NCBI GenBank assembly: GCA_013398615.1
Contig: VZSR01003371.1
Location: 827,608 to 891,607 of the forward strand
DNA from: Brachypodius melanocephalos
Taxonomy: Eukaryota > Chordata > Aves > Passeriformes > Pycnonotidae
Length of the DNA stretch: 64,000 nt
Reading direction: 5' to 3'
The position numbers and the translations under genes were made by a program. The stretch's first letter is position 1. Each line of letters begins with the position of its first letter. This document shows positions 20,939-32,199 of this stretch, piece after piece. Below the pieces are notes generated by a model, which saw only the letters and a list, made by a program, of their open reading frames with translations, was not told where the DNA came from and made no database searches.

Positions 20939-23530
20939 CTGGAAGAAAAGAGAAAAACACCCTAAAAATTGCACAAAAATCCAGAGGGAGCAAGGGAGAG
21001 GATGAAGACATGGTTTTTAAACGCTTGGATTTGCAGAGGCTCCCAGAAATTGCTTCAGCTCTTGGTAAAAGCACAGAGATCGCCTTTTAAAACACGGCGA
21101 TGATGTTACATGGCATAGAAAGAATAGGGGGGGAGGCTTGGCTAATCCTCACAATTTTATAAGCATCTGAGACACTAATCCGTTGATCTCATTGAAAGGG
21201 ATTAGAATTACTCCCTCGCCAGGAAATTTAAGAAGTTTTCCACCAGATGTAAACAAAAAGCGTGGAGCAGCCTGCAGAGACGGCTGCCACACAGCGAGTC
21301 CTCGCAGAGAAATCTGCATTGAGGCTGGTTTTGGGGTGGAAAAAGGGGATTTCCAGCCCAGTGCTACACAGGGTTGTCTGGAATGATGTGGGTATTCAAG
21401 GCAAGCCTGATCAGTCCATCCACAGTAGGCTCAAGACAAGATCCCATCCTGGGCAAGCAACCTGCTAGGGCTTCACAAGTCATCTTTGGGCTCCAACTCT
21501 TATGGAAATGGATGCTTCAGCTAAAAAAATTTCATCCCAACCACCTGACTTGTTCTGCATTGGCCTAGAAAAACATAATTTTAATAATAAGAAGAAAGAG
21601 AAAAATCTCTGAGCAACAAAACCCAAGATTGCCCAGCTTGGCAGCAGCCTTCATCCACACAGCTCTGCAGCAAGGACCTGGGTTAATAAGGAAAACATAA
21701 CATGGCACCCTCATGGAAACAGACTGGGATCTGCTGCTACCCTCACAATGAGTGATTCATAATATTGAAGAATAAATTATTTGATTTGAAAGATGAAACA
21801 GGCAACGTGCAATCTGGGTTTTGATATCGAGCAGTTTGCTACTAAGCTGAGTGTTCCAGCACAGAACATCAATAACTGAGATAAATCCAACCTAAAGGAA
21901 GCCGAAAGGATTCAGGGGATCCTTTGGAGAAGAAAAGCAACTTCTGTTAGAAAACACAAATTTTCTAAGAAAGAAACTAAACTTCTGCCGGTGCTTACTT
22001 CTTTCCTCTTTTCAATTCCATCCAAAAAAGAAATCCAAAAGGGCTCAAGTTCCAACTTTAGCGTAAACAAGGCCTCAATTTCATCCGCTCGTCTTAAAAA
22101 CCCCTCCTTTTGGAGGTGCCTGATCGGACAGCAGCAGAATCCCTCTTCTCCAGCCCATTTTTCTGCAGGACCATATCATTTTTAGTCTTTAGGCACAAAT
22201 ACTTGCTTGGCTTTGGGAAAAACACCTACTGTTCCCATGCAGCCCCATCTCCTAACTCCCTGCAACATTCCCACTCCCAGCTTTAGTGTCCAAGGCTGGA
22301 ATAAACCACCTGATGCCAGGCTTGTCTTCAGCTCCATCCCTCTCACCGGGCTGCAACACATCCCAGGCCTTCCCCACCATCTCCTTGACCTGTTCCTTCT
22401 GCTGCATCACTGGCAGCTGCATGGGGAAGATGCTTCAGGAGGAGGAGGAAGGTCAGAACAGAGAAGGAGGAAGCCTCGAGAATGGTCAGAAGCACAGGAC
22501 AACTCACCATCCCTCAGGCAAAGCCACAGCTGAGAAAATGATCCATTTTTCCTTCTTTTACTCCCAAAGTGCCGCCCCCAAACAACGCTCAGCACAACGG
22601 TGAGGGTGTTTTGGTGTGAATGCCAAGCAAGACTGGGGTGCAGGGCTCAGCTGACAGACATCCAACCCACACGAGCACCACCAGACAGGCTCCATCCAGC
22701 TCATCCCAATTTATTCAGCCCTCAAACCACCCAACATCACACAATCCCATCCCACTTCAGACAGCCACCACCCCACAGCCTCCAAAAACCTTATCTTTTA
22801 TCTCACACGCCAAGAGAGCAGAACACCGGGTCCTCATCCAACACTTCTCAACTAAAAAACGAAAGAAAAACCCCAACCAGAAGCTGTGTTTGAGCGGAGC
22901 CAGGAAATCGCCTCAGGGGAAGCCCAGCCTGGCAACGGGTTTTTACAGGGAACAATAGGAAAATGGGAGTCATTAAAGCGCTGAGGAAATATTTGCCTGC
23001 TCGGGCCAAAGCTCTGCGTGGAGAGCAGGCAAATATCACTCGATCCTTACAATACCCCGAGGATTTAATTCCGAGAGCCCCGGTCAGTAAGGAGGCACGA
23101 TCCACTCGATCCACTCAGTTGGATTTGTTGGAGTTGAAGTTGTTGGGTAGCAGACTCTAATCCCTCCCACCAAGTTTGGATGGGTAATTTGGCTTCACCT
23201 GCTTTCTTACCTGCCAGGCTGCTCCTGGATTTCAGTGGATTGATGGGAGAGTTGACATGCCCTGGTTCCACGCCTGGGAAGCTGCACAGCTACGGAGCTC
23301 TCATATTTTCCCCGAAATACTCCCGTGAGCCAAGAAGCTGGAAAAACCACTCCTAACTGCACAGCCTGGGAGAACAACAGTGGGAGGGCTGGAATCAGGA
23401 GGGCAGCTGCCTCCTGCTCAGCACTTTCAGTTTCTCTCTCCAAGCGCTCTCCTGGCGCGACTTCCTCTAAAGCGCTTTGCGAGTGAAAAGCTGCATTAGC
23501 GGCAGGATTAAACCTCTGAAGGGATAATAA
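20939..23530. other. Inferred RNF24 5' intron DNA
   Basis: No gene recognised. Contains a perfect inverted repeat (22989-23036) and a donor-like CAG|GTAAGA on the minus strand at 23211-23205 whose acceptor or promoter I cannot define. CpGs are locally raised at about 22890-23110. Confidence 0.5.
22989..23036. repeat. Perfect 14-base inverted repeat (hairpin)
   Basis: ATATTTGCCTGCTC at 22989-23002 is exactly complementary to GAGCAGGCAAATAT at 23023-23036, with a 20-base spacer. The pairing does not extend beyond the 14 bases except for isolated pairs. Confidence 0.8.
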
Positions 23531-24035
23531 AATCACAGAATCATGGAATCGTTTAGGTTGGAAAAGCCCTCTAAGGCCATCAAGTCCAACAGCTAACCCA
23601 GCATTGCCAAGGCCTTCACTAACCCATGTCCCCAAGTGCCATTTCTACACAGCTTTTAAACACCTCCAGGGACAGGGACTCCAGCCCCTTCCACGAAAAA
23701 GTTGTGTCAAAGGCCTTGCCAAAGTCCAGATACGCACACCCACAGCCTCTCCCTCATCCACCTAACCAGATCACCTTGTCATAGAAGGAGATCTGGTCGG
23801 TCAGGCAGGACCTGCCTGTCACAAACTCATACTGGCAGCCTCAGATCCTCTGATTGCCCTTTGGGTGATGTGTGAGTGTGATCTGCTCAGGTCACCTGAT
23901 TGACAGCTCTACAGTTCCCAAAGTCCTCCTTCCTGCCCTTCTTGTAACTGTGTGTCCCATCTGCTCACTTCCAGTCAGCTCAGACCTCCCAGTTAGCCAG
24001 GGCTGCTGGCAAATCATGGAAAGTTACCCGCATCC
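23531..24035 (-). mobile_element. CR1 LINE, minus orientation, with reverse-transcriptase remnant
   Basis: 23531-23690 is a CR1 3' end (GAATCATGGAATCGTTTAGG and following). From about 23695 the sequence switches to the beginning of the CR1 reverse-transcriptase domain. The minus strand encodes GRSCLTDQISFYDKV and, after a frameshift, YLDFGKAFDT, matching the CR1 RT motif YLDFSKAFDT. The bases normally lying between RT and the 3' UTR are missing, so this is either one element with a large internal deletion or two adjacent fragments. Frameshifts and stops make it dead. Confidence 0.75.
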
Positions 24036-26560
24036 ATTGCAGCAATCCATTTGTTTGAGTCATCCCACATGACTCTGTGCTGGCAACAATGTCACAGCTT
24101 TCCTGATGCACAGTGGTTTCCAGATCCTTCTCCTGTTGGTGACCAAGCTGTGGGCATTGGTGCAGGTGCACTTCAGTTGGGTCATCAATCCCACCACCTT
24201 TTTGGAAAAGTCCCAATTTCTACGTGACCATTCTCACGGGCTTTCATGGTTTCCAACACATCAGTAACCCTTGTGGCTGTGCTGCCACATGGATCTCCAG
24301 CCCCTGCCTCCATGCAGAAAGCACAGTGAAGGACCTGGGCTAGCACACTGTCCCTCAAACATTGGGGTGGGCCTCCAGGATTATCCCATGCAAAGATCCT
24401 TTTCCTTCTCACAGCCAAGAGAACCCCATCGTCAGCAGTCCTGGAGTCCTGCAAACCCAACCACAATTAAAAAAAAAAAAAAAAAAAAAAAGCCAAAATA
24501 AGCCTGGAGAAGTCATTCCTGCTTGCTTCTTACACTCACAGTCCTGAAGATGAAGCAGAAAAAGCTGGACATCTCTGTCCAGACTTCCCGCCACCCTGCC
24601 TTCTCTACTCCTCCTGGTTCTTGGTGTCTCTGCTTTTTCCACAGCCTGATCCAGCTGCAGTCCTGGCATTGGAACAACATGAGACCTCACAGCCTTTGGC
24701 TATGCTGAGCCAGCTACTTCCAGCTAATTTGGTTCTGCTGCCCATCCACACATTGGCATTAGGGCTGGGCTCGTCTCCTTTCACCATCCCTTCAGCACCA
24801 CAGCCATTCGTGAGCAGGACACAGGAGCTCTCCACAAGTGGTTGGAACCCTTTAGGATTATTTTTTTGTTCTTTGATGGAATTTAAACATGCCAGACAGG
24901 CAGAAAAATGGCACATTGCCCATGTTACTGTTCCAGAGGGAGCAGCATCCAAAAATGATGCAGCTCCATCTCCAGCGGGGACCGCTGCATCTCGGGATGG
25001 AGGAACAGGCCCTACTCCAGCCCACTGTCAATGTCAAGGCTTTCCCATTCCGCAGGTCGGGAATAAAATCACCACTGCCCATGGCTGTAGCAAAACCACG
25101 TGTGTTCGGTTCATTCCTGAAGTGTGTTTTCCATGGGATCGCTGGCATTTCTCAACCCAGCGAGCGGGACCCGCCGGGCTCAGGCGATGACTGGGCTCAC
25201 TTGCTGTTAAGCCCCGTATCACATCATCACTGATGCTGCTTTAGAGCCCTGTCAGCGACTCGGGGTGGGGACACCGGCACACCAGGACAGCCACTCCCGA
25301 CTTGAGCTGAGCGGTTCCAGGGCAACAGTGACAGAGGAGGGGATGGCTGTGACGAGCTGATCTTATCTTGTGTCAACAATACTCAGCTTTAAGGGGAATG
25401 ATTGCAGGAACAAAAACAAACAAACCCAGCTTGGCCACACCAACCACTGCTGCGACGGGCGGAGCTTCAACCCCCAAAAATGCCCTCTAGGCTTCCACAC
25501 CAGTGGTCCAAACTGGCTGAGGACTACCAGAAGGATCTGCACCTCCTGCCACAGCCTGAAGAATGGGCTTGTTTGGGTTTACTGTGCAGCAGGAGCCTGG
25601 CAAGGTGGGGAAGGACCACGTCTCAGCCATGTTATCCCAAGGCAGAAGGCTCCAGGTGCAGGTGGTGGGAACAGGAGATGAGCACCAGCTGTGCCTCTCT
25701 CCACCTTTTCCACATACAAGTGTTGTTTTACAGCTATAAGTGCATCACTCACAACATGTATTCTGCCACACAGTCCAAGTGGAGGTGACAGCAGGTCACT
25801 GGGAGGGGTGACCCAAGGGGAACACCTGGAGAGACGGTCCAGAAGCACAAAAGCCCTCCTAGCAAAGCCAGGCATCCCCCTGTAATCCCACACATCATTT
25901 AGTCCAGGAAAGCAGATGGAAGTTGGCTCTTCTTGGGTAGAACCTCCAGGCTTGGTTCAGCTCCATAGTCCTGAGCAGCTCTGCTGCTGCCTCATCATGG
26001 AATCCTCCTCCATCCCATCACTTGCCTCTCCCCCAGGACAGGCCAGGACCACTCTCCAGCCAAGAACAGTGGCAACAACCAGCAGCCACCACCTTATTTC
26101 CTATGCGGCACACAGTATTCCTCATCTGAAGGTCCAACAGATCCCATAATATTCAGAACATGCTGACCCCAAGGTGTCCTTCATGGCTGGTCCATCACAG
26201 TTATCTCCAACCACACCTGAAGGCGACTGGATCTGAGCCTGGGATGCACAAGCAGTAGATTCCAGCAGAGCTGACCCACCTCCACATCTTGTTCTCCCCA
26301 AATCTGAGACAGCCTTTGATCAAACAGCAATGCCAGCAACCCAAGCAGCAGACCTTGGTTGTCCAACCCAGACTTGGCGAACAGGGACAATATTAGCAAA
26401 CCTGAGCCAAGTAGTGGTGGAACAAAGGTTGTGGGAGGTTGTGGAGGGGATTTCCTTCAGCAGCAAGGCCGGGAGATGTGGGAAATCACCAGCACACACA
26501 TCTCCACCCACACAGGATCAGGACCATCATCTGCCAGTATCAGCCTCATGACTTGGTAAT
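24036..26560. other. Unassigned, possibly old repeat DNA
   Basis: Continues from the CR1 RT piece. 24040-24440 has the feel of decayed repeat sequence, but I cannot name a family. A 23-base poly(A) sits at 24469-24491. Longer frames (for example the 189-residue one at 24621-25190) show no domain and no splice context. Confidence 0.4.
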
Positions 26561-26599
26561 GGGATCACATCATTTTGCTCCTGCCTGCTTCCAGCACAC

Positions 26600-27080
26600 A
26601 GGGCTGGAAGCATTTGTTTTCCCTTTTTTAATATGTTTTAAATACCTCAATTAGTGCATATTGGGTTCCTTCCACATTGCCCCCAAGCAATTCTTCTGTC
26701 AGGGGCTCTATCCTTCCACTGCCGATTATTAGTGGGGCATGGGGTTGTTATTTTTCCAGGCCAGGGGCCAAATTTGTATTTAATTTTTGCTCCAGATGGC
26801 ACGGCACTCCAGATGCATCAGCTGGAGCATCGAACCTGTATGAATAAAGTAATAGAGCAAACAACATGATTTACTCAGGGGCTGTTTGACACGCTTAATG
26901 TGCTTTGTGTACATCTGTCGTGCAAAAAAAAAAATAGCATTCAAATGAATTCAGGTGATGGTTTTGCTATTAAACTCAACACCTGAAGGAAATGAAACAG
27001 CAGTAGGGATCTAAATAATAATGATGATAATAATATTAGAACTTATATTTTGCTTTCTATAAAGTCAAGGATATATTTTT
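26600..27080. other. AT-rich single-copy block, candidate conserved non-coding element
   Basis: About 480 bases of non-repetitive AT-rich DNA with homeodomain-like ATTA/TAAT cores (for example TTTAATTTTTGC and CGATTATTAGTGG) immediately left of the CpG-rich region. No coding potential. Conservation is inferred only from composition and lack of repeats. Confidence 0.3.
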
Positions 27081-27439
27081 TAAAAAGGTTGATTTCAGCC
27101 ATCACTGCTGAGCACAGGCCTGGGTTTTGTTCACCTTCCTCTGTCCCCAAAGCTGCTGCTGGCAGCAGGTCTTGCAAACCAGGGTCAGAGTTCTCCCAGG
27201 AGAAGGGCTGGTGATCCCGGATTTCAGTGTGGTGCCGAGAGCTTATGGCTCTGCTCACCCGAGGAGACGCGAGGAGGACACCAGAGGACAACCACGAGAT
27301 GTTCCAGTTATGCTTCTGGCAAATTCACCCTGTTCCCAGGAAGCTGCTGCATCCCTCCAGCACAGCCTGCAGCCGGGATGTGCTCCCTGCAAACTAAAGC
27401 ACCCAAAATAACTCAGAATAGGACTTAAAAAAAACAAAA

Positions 27440-28110
27440 GAGCGCGACATCGAGTAGTCGGTTTATGTGACTGGGCACACGAAACGCCACCGTGTAGCTG
27501 AGCCCACAAACGCCTGGAAACAAAGGGACTGGGGGGGGATGTCTTTTTGTGCTTGGCTTTGTTCCGTTCAGAGCATCCTTGGGCTGTGAGAGCCCGTCCT
27601 GGCGGCACCCGAAACAAAAGAAAGCCGGGAGCTGTAGGCAGGAGCCAGCTGGGGAAAACCGGGACGAGGAGGAGGCACCCGCATCGCCCTCCCCGGCAGC
27701 TGCGGAGCCGGGCTCGCGTGTTGCTGAACACGTTATCCATGGCAGGAAACTCGAGATCAAAGGCGAGGAGCGTGCCAGAGCAAGATGTCATCCAAGCCTC
27801 CTGCCAAAGGTGTGCACGGGAGGGGGGAAGCAACCCCCAGACACACACGCTGGCACACCCCACAGAGCCGGCGCCGCTCGTGGGGTGACCGAGACCCACG
27901 CCTGTTCTCCTCCGTGCACCTCGGCGAAGACAAAGACAGGCTGAACTGAGCAAACAAAAAACCCCAAAACACCAAACCGCAGGAGGTGCATTTTTACCCG
28001 ATGGTTTCCAATCCCCAGGGTCCCACGCGCGTCCCCTGCCAAAGCGGCGGATGCAGGGAGGGTACGGACGTGCCGGCACGGCAGGAACAGCAGCCCAGTG
28101 TAACTCCAAA
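27440..28110. promoter_or_regulatory. CpG-rich block, left part of the RNF24 CpG island
   Basis: Dense CpGs (for example GAGCCGGCGCCGCTCG and CACGCGCGTCCCC) without a TATA box. It could hold an alternative RNF24 first exon: the minus-strand donor CTCGG|GTGAGC lies at 27259-27253. The 290-residue minus-strand reading frame over this block is most likely a GC artefact. Confidence 0.5.
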
Positions 28111-28130
28111 AAAGCAGCTTTTCCCATTTC

Positions 28131-28203
28131 TGGGTGGGTTTTTTTTGTTTGTTTGGTTTTTTTTTTTTTTTTTTTTTTTTGAGTTTTGGTTTTTTTTTTT
28201 TTC
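28131..28203. repeat. T-rich low-complexity tract
   Basis: Runs of T interrupted by GTTT, GG and GAG within the CpG-rich region. No attached retroelement is recognised. Confidence 0.85.
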
Positions 28204-28589
28204 GGTTTTCATTTAAAGCCGAAGAAAACCGCAGCGTCCTGTCTCGGCCCCAGGAAAGCCAGAGAACGTGTCTGATTCCAAGCCAGCGGCTACCGGGGAC
28301 AGAGGTGACCTGGGGACTCTGAGCCGAGCGTGAGGTGGGACCCTCAGGAGTTCCCCCTCATCGGGGGGTCCAGGCAGGACGGGAGCTGGGTGGGGACATG
28401 CCCCTGTCCCTTTGTGCCACCCCAGCCCCCTCCTCCATCCCTCCAGCCTCTGCTGTGCCCTGCTCCAGGCTGTCCCCTCTGCCCCCCGTGCGGGACCTTA
28501 TGGCAGCCCTATAGTGCTGCCAGACATCCCAAAAGCACAGTCCTGACCCCCTGAAAGTGTCCCCTTAGAGGTCTGCAGTGAAATGGGGA

Positions 28590-29080
28590 CGGCTCCATTG
28601 CCCTGTGGAGGTCCCTGCCCCAGAGGAGACTGTGGAGCAGAGAGCTCCCTGTCCCCCATGGGAGCTGCTGAGGAGGGGGTGCCCCTGCCCCACAGAGGGG
28701 ATGAAGTGGGACCCCTGTCCCACAGAACAAGGCACAGAGAGAGGGTACACCCCAAAGAGCGGATGGAGGAGAGACCTTTTCCTACAGAACAAGGCACAGA
28801 GAGACGTCCCACTGCACAGAAGGGCTGGAAGAGGGTCCCTTCCACACAAAACAAGCCACAAGGAAAAGTCCCACCCCACAGGGGGGCTGGAAGAGGGTCC
28901 CTTCCCTACAGAACAAGGCACAGACGGAGGGTCCTGCCCACAGCGGAGCTCCAAGAGGGACCCTGCCTCACAGAGGGGTGCACAGGGAGGGATCCCAGGC
29001 ACACAGCAGGGATGGATAGCGATCCTTTCCCCACAGAACAAGGCACAGGGAGGGGTCCAACCCCACATGGGGGTCCCCGG
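28590..29080. repeat. 62-base-period minisatellite next to the inferred RNF24 promoter
   Basis: The block CCACAGAACAAGGCACAGAG recurs in exact or decayed form at 28722, 28784, 28846, 28908, 28970 and 29033, i.e. 62, 62, 62, 62 and 63 bases apart, with two more diverged units to the left. About eight units in all. It creates long spurious reading frames on both strands (267 residues on plus, over 400 on minus). Confidence 0.88.
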
Positions 29081-29084
29081 AGGG

Positions 29085-29345
29085 GGTCCCCGCCCCCCCA
29101 TGGGCGCTCGGGGGGGTTCCGGTCCTCCGGCCCCCCAGGGGGCTCCCGCCCCCCGCACTCACCCGCCGCCGCGCTGTCCCGCCGGGGCTCACGCCGCCCG
29201 CACCGCCCGGTCCGGGCAGGACCCGGATGGAGCCGCCCCGCCCCGCCCGGAGCCGGGCACGGCTTCCCCGCCAGCACCGAGCATGCGCACAGCGCGTGAC
29301 AGCATTGATGGGCAGGGCGAGAGCGCGGATGGGCGGGGCGAAGGG
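29085..29345 (-). promoter_or_regulatory. Inferred main RNF24 promoter (CpG island core)
   Basis: Very CpG-dense DNA with GC boxes at 29331-29340 and 29234-29249 and an NRF1-like element TGCGCATGCTC around 29279-29290. There is no TATA box. It lies upstream of a clean minus-strand splice donor at 29162. Its position upstream of all RNF24 exons and its orientation fit a housekeeping-type promoter. Assignment to RNF24 is inference. Confidence 0.55.
29163..29270 (-). other. Candidate RNF24 first non-coding exon
   Basis: GC-rich interval ending GGCGGCGG|GTGAGT (GT at 29162-29161) below the NRF1/Sp1-type motifs. A weaker donor GTGAGC is at 29192-29187. The 5' limit is unknown and set approximately between the two motif clusters. 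A first exon this far upstream would give RNF24 a genomic span of about 29 kb. Confidence 0.45.
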
Positions 29346-29606
29346 ACAGGAGGGGACAGCGGAGGGGGGGACACGGGGTGACACAGGGACAGAAGGAGAC
29401 ATGGAGAAGTGGCAAGGAAAGCAGGCGACAAAGAATGATATAGGAACGGGATGGGACAGGGGAAAGTGACGGGGAGGGGTCTGACAGAGGTGATGGTGCG
29501 TGACACGGGTGACGGGGTGACAGGGAAAGGAGGTGACAGGGCGCGACACGGGGATGGGGCAGACAGAGGTTACGGAGGGTCGACAGGGGGCAGGGCATGG
29601 CTGTGG
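29346..29606. repeat. Purine-rich GGTGACAGGG-like low-complexity sequence
   Basis: Imperfect repetition of GACAGGG, GACACGGG and GGTGACGGGG on the plus strand, running straight into the assembly gap. Confidence 0.7.
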
Positions 29607-29706
29607 NNNNNNNNNNNNNNNNNNNNNNNNNNNNNNNNNNNNNNNNNNNNNNNNNNNNNNNNNNNNNNNNNNNNNNNNNNNNNNNNNNNNNNNNNNNNNN
29701 NNNNNN
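29607..29706. other. Assembly gap (100 N)
   Basis: Exactly 100 N, a conventional placeholder. Repetitive sequence flanks it on both sides. Confidence 0.98.
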
Positions 29707-29771
29707 ATGGACACTGGGATGAGCATCCCGGGCGCTGTGACAGCAGGATGGACACTGGGATGAGCATCCCG
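29707..29771. repeat. 41-base tandem repeat cut by the gap
   Basis: ATGGACACTGGGATGAGCAT at 29707 recurs at 29748, a 41-base period. Only one full unit and part of another are visible; the array probably continues into the gap. Confidence 0.75.
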
Positions 29772-30144
29772 TGCTCCCGGCCCGACGCGCTGCCCTGGGA
29801 GGACTCGCCGGCCCTGACCTCGGGATTCCTGAGCGATGAGGCAGGAAGCCGATCCGCTGGATGTTTTCACTGGGTGAAGCCTTATTCCCGCTGTGGGAAT
29901 CCCCGCTCGGCATGGGAGGGATTCGCCTGGGCACGCTCGAGCTGGGAGTCCTGGTGTTGGGAAGAGGCTGCGGAGCCCCGCGGGGACGCGCTGCCGGCAG
30001 CTGACGGGACGGGTTTGGGAAGCAAATGCACTCGGAAATCCAGTTCTGCCTTTCCTCCCACACGGGCCGGCCCTGGGCACTCCGGGGCAAAGCCTGGAGC
30101 TGCAGCTGGAGGGGAGGGAGTGCTGCGAGCCCTGTCCTTGGCAC
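29772..30144. other. GC-rich right shore of the CpG island, no exon defined
   Basis: CpG-containing single-copy DNA. A divergent transcript from the island would start here on the plus strand, but no donor with a convincing exon was identified. Confidence 0.4.
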
Positions 30145-30690
30145 GGAGTCACGGAATTGTTTGGGTGGGAAGGGATCTTAAAGCTCATCTTGTTCTGACC
30201 TCCCTGCCATGGTCAGGGACAGCTTCCACTAGATCAAGTTGTTCCCAACCTGGCCTTGGACACTTCCAGGGATCCAGGGGCAGCCACAGCCTCTCTGGGA
30301 AACCTGTGCCAGGGCCTCCCCACACTCCCAGGGAGCAATTTCTTGCTAATATCAGTCTAACCCTGCCCTCTGTCATTGTGAAACTATTCCCCTTTTCCCT
30401 GGTGAGAAAAGTGCAGGCTCTTGCCCCAAGTCCCTCTCCAGCTCTCTTGGAGCTCCTTTGGACCCTGTCTCAGAGGTCTCCCTGGAGCCTTCTCTTCTGC
30501 AAGTGAGGACCCCCAGCTCTCCCAGCCTGGCTCCAGAGCAGAGAGGCTCCAGCCTTTGGAGCATCTCTGTGGCCTCCTCTGGACTGGCTCCAGCAGCTCC
30601 AAGTCCTTCTGATGATGGGGGTCCCAGGGCTGGAGGCAACTCTACAGGCGGAGTCTCACCTGAGCAGGGCAGAGGAACAAAATCCCACCT
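30145..30690 (-). mobile_element. CR1 LINE 3' end, minus orientation
   Basis: The plus strand starts GAGTCACGGAATTGTTTGGG and continues through ACCTGGCCTTGGACACTTCC, CTGGAGCCTTCTCTTCTGCA and CTCTGGACTGGCTCCAGCAG, giving about 545 bases of the CR1 3' region. No intact ORF. Confidence 0.9.
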
Positions 30691-32199
30691 CCCTCCCCTG
30701 CTGCCCACACTGGGGGTTCAGCCCAGGGCATATGGAGGCTTCCTGAGCTGCCAACACACACAGCCAGGGCATGTCCAGCCTCTTTCCCTGGATGAGAGAA
30801 AATAAAAAACACCCAAAAATGGCACCACGGCCCTCTGGACATGGGCAGGGCAGGGTGTCTGTTGTGACTCCAGAGCTGGCTCAGGGCTCCTGGACATTGC
30901 TTTATGCCCAGGATCTACTGTCAGCTACAGAGAGCAGCCCCTTTGGTGCACCACCTTCCCTGCCTCAGTTTCCCTTTGGGAAGCACTGCTGCCTGCATGG
31001 GGATGTGGCTGAGAAAGTCCCCCTCAGTGGAAGGGGAAGGCTGGATAGGCAGAGTCCTTCCTGCTTGTGTGCAGTGACAGAGGGAGGATGTGGGACGGGG
31101 GCACCCAAATTCAGCTAATTGGGCATGTGGGGATGCATTTCCAAGCTCTGATTCCTTCCTCAGCCATGGAGGGAAGCACACTGTTCACTTTTTCCCTGCT
31201 CCATGTGTCCCTGCTAACAACACCTTGCTGTATGTATGAGAAAATCCTGCTTTTCCTACTCGATGAGTGAAGGTGCTTGTGATCCAGCCCAGCTGTGTTC
31301 CTGGACCTTACGGACATGGGGTGATAAGAGAGGGTGGGTCTGTCCCGTGGGAAGGTGGAAGATGTCTCCTTTCTCCTCTCATTCCTCTCTGGCAGTGCTC
31401 GACTATGAATGCCATGGCAGATCTGTTGTCATCCCAATTCAAACGGGGTGACAAGCTCAGGGATGGGACTGAAGTGTCCTTGGAAAGTAGGTGGGGGCTG
31501 GAGTGGTGGCAGCAGCCCTGTCAGTGCCTCCCACAACCGGTCAGGATCTCCTGCTTATTGGTTTTGATAATCCTGAAACCCTCTAATTAGGGAATTTTTT
31601 TCCTTACAAAGTCCTGTACCAGGGTTTAAAAAATGAGTGGGACTCGCAGCTTCTGTCTTCAAAGAGGTTTATCCAGTTTCTTATCTCAAGATTCACATGC
31701 CGCCTGATACCTGGCTTAACACGCTGGAAGACACGTTGTCAAGTGCCCTGGACAGCAGGTGTTCAAGGTCTTTTAAAGCTTTCTAGTTCAATTAAGTCTT
31801 ACAACGTACTATATTTACAGTTTTGTGCCAATAATCACTATCGATTCTAGACACGCAATTTCTACATCTACCAATGTCTTTGTGCCACGGTCACAGCAGA
31901 AAATGGAGTTGAAGGAGAAGAAGAAGAACTCAAGGCACCACCCAAGATTCTCCATCTTGCTCTCATCCACTTCCATTCTAAAAACCCAAAACTACAAATT
32001 TTCACCCTGTGACAAACTAAACTACTACCCATTTTACACTTCTGTTGTTTTCAACTCATCTATGAGTGTTGGAAGCCTTTCCCATGGACTAAGGTCAAAG
32101 GCAATGCTTTCCTGGGGTCCCAGCCAGAGTCTTGGACCCCCCAGGACAGCAGGAAGGGTTTTACCCATGCCGTGGACACCAACACCTGCTCCTCTGAAA
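30691..32199. other. Intergenic, nothing recognised
   Basis: Single-copy DNA without exon-like splice pairs or known repeats. 31590-32060 is AT-richer. Confidence 0.5.

Noticed and set aside
24469..24491. Poly(A) as the tail of a processed pseudogene
   Set aside because: No recognisable cDNA-like sequence upstream and no target-site duplication seen.
24621..25190. 189-residue plus-strand reading frame
   Set aside because: No recognisable domain or exon boundaries; the region looks like decayed repeat.
27255..28127. 290-residue minus-strand reading frame
   Set aside because: Lies in a CpG-rich block where stops are rare. The translation is compositionally odd (Cys/Arg/Ser-rich), with no recognisable domain.
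28578..30144. Long reading frames of 238-412 residues on both strands
   Set aside because: They are produced by the 62-base minisatellite and GC-rich DNA; the longest minus-strand frames read straight through the N gap. No domain, no splice context.
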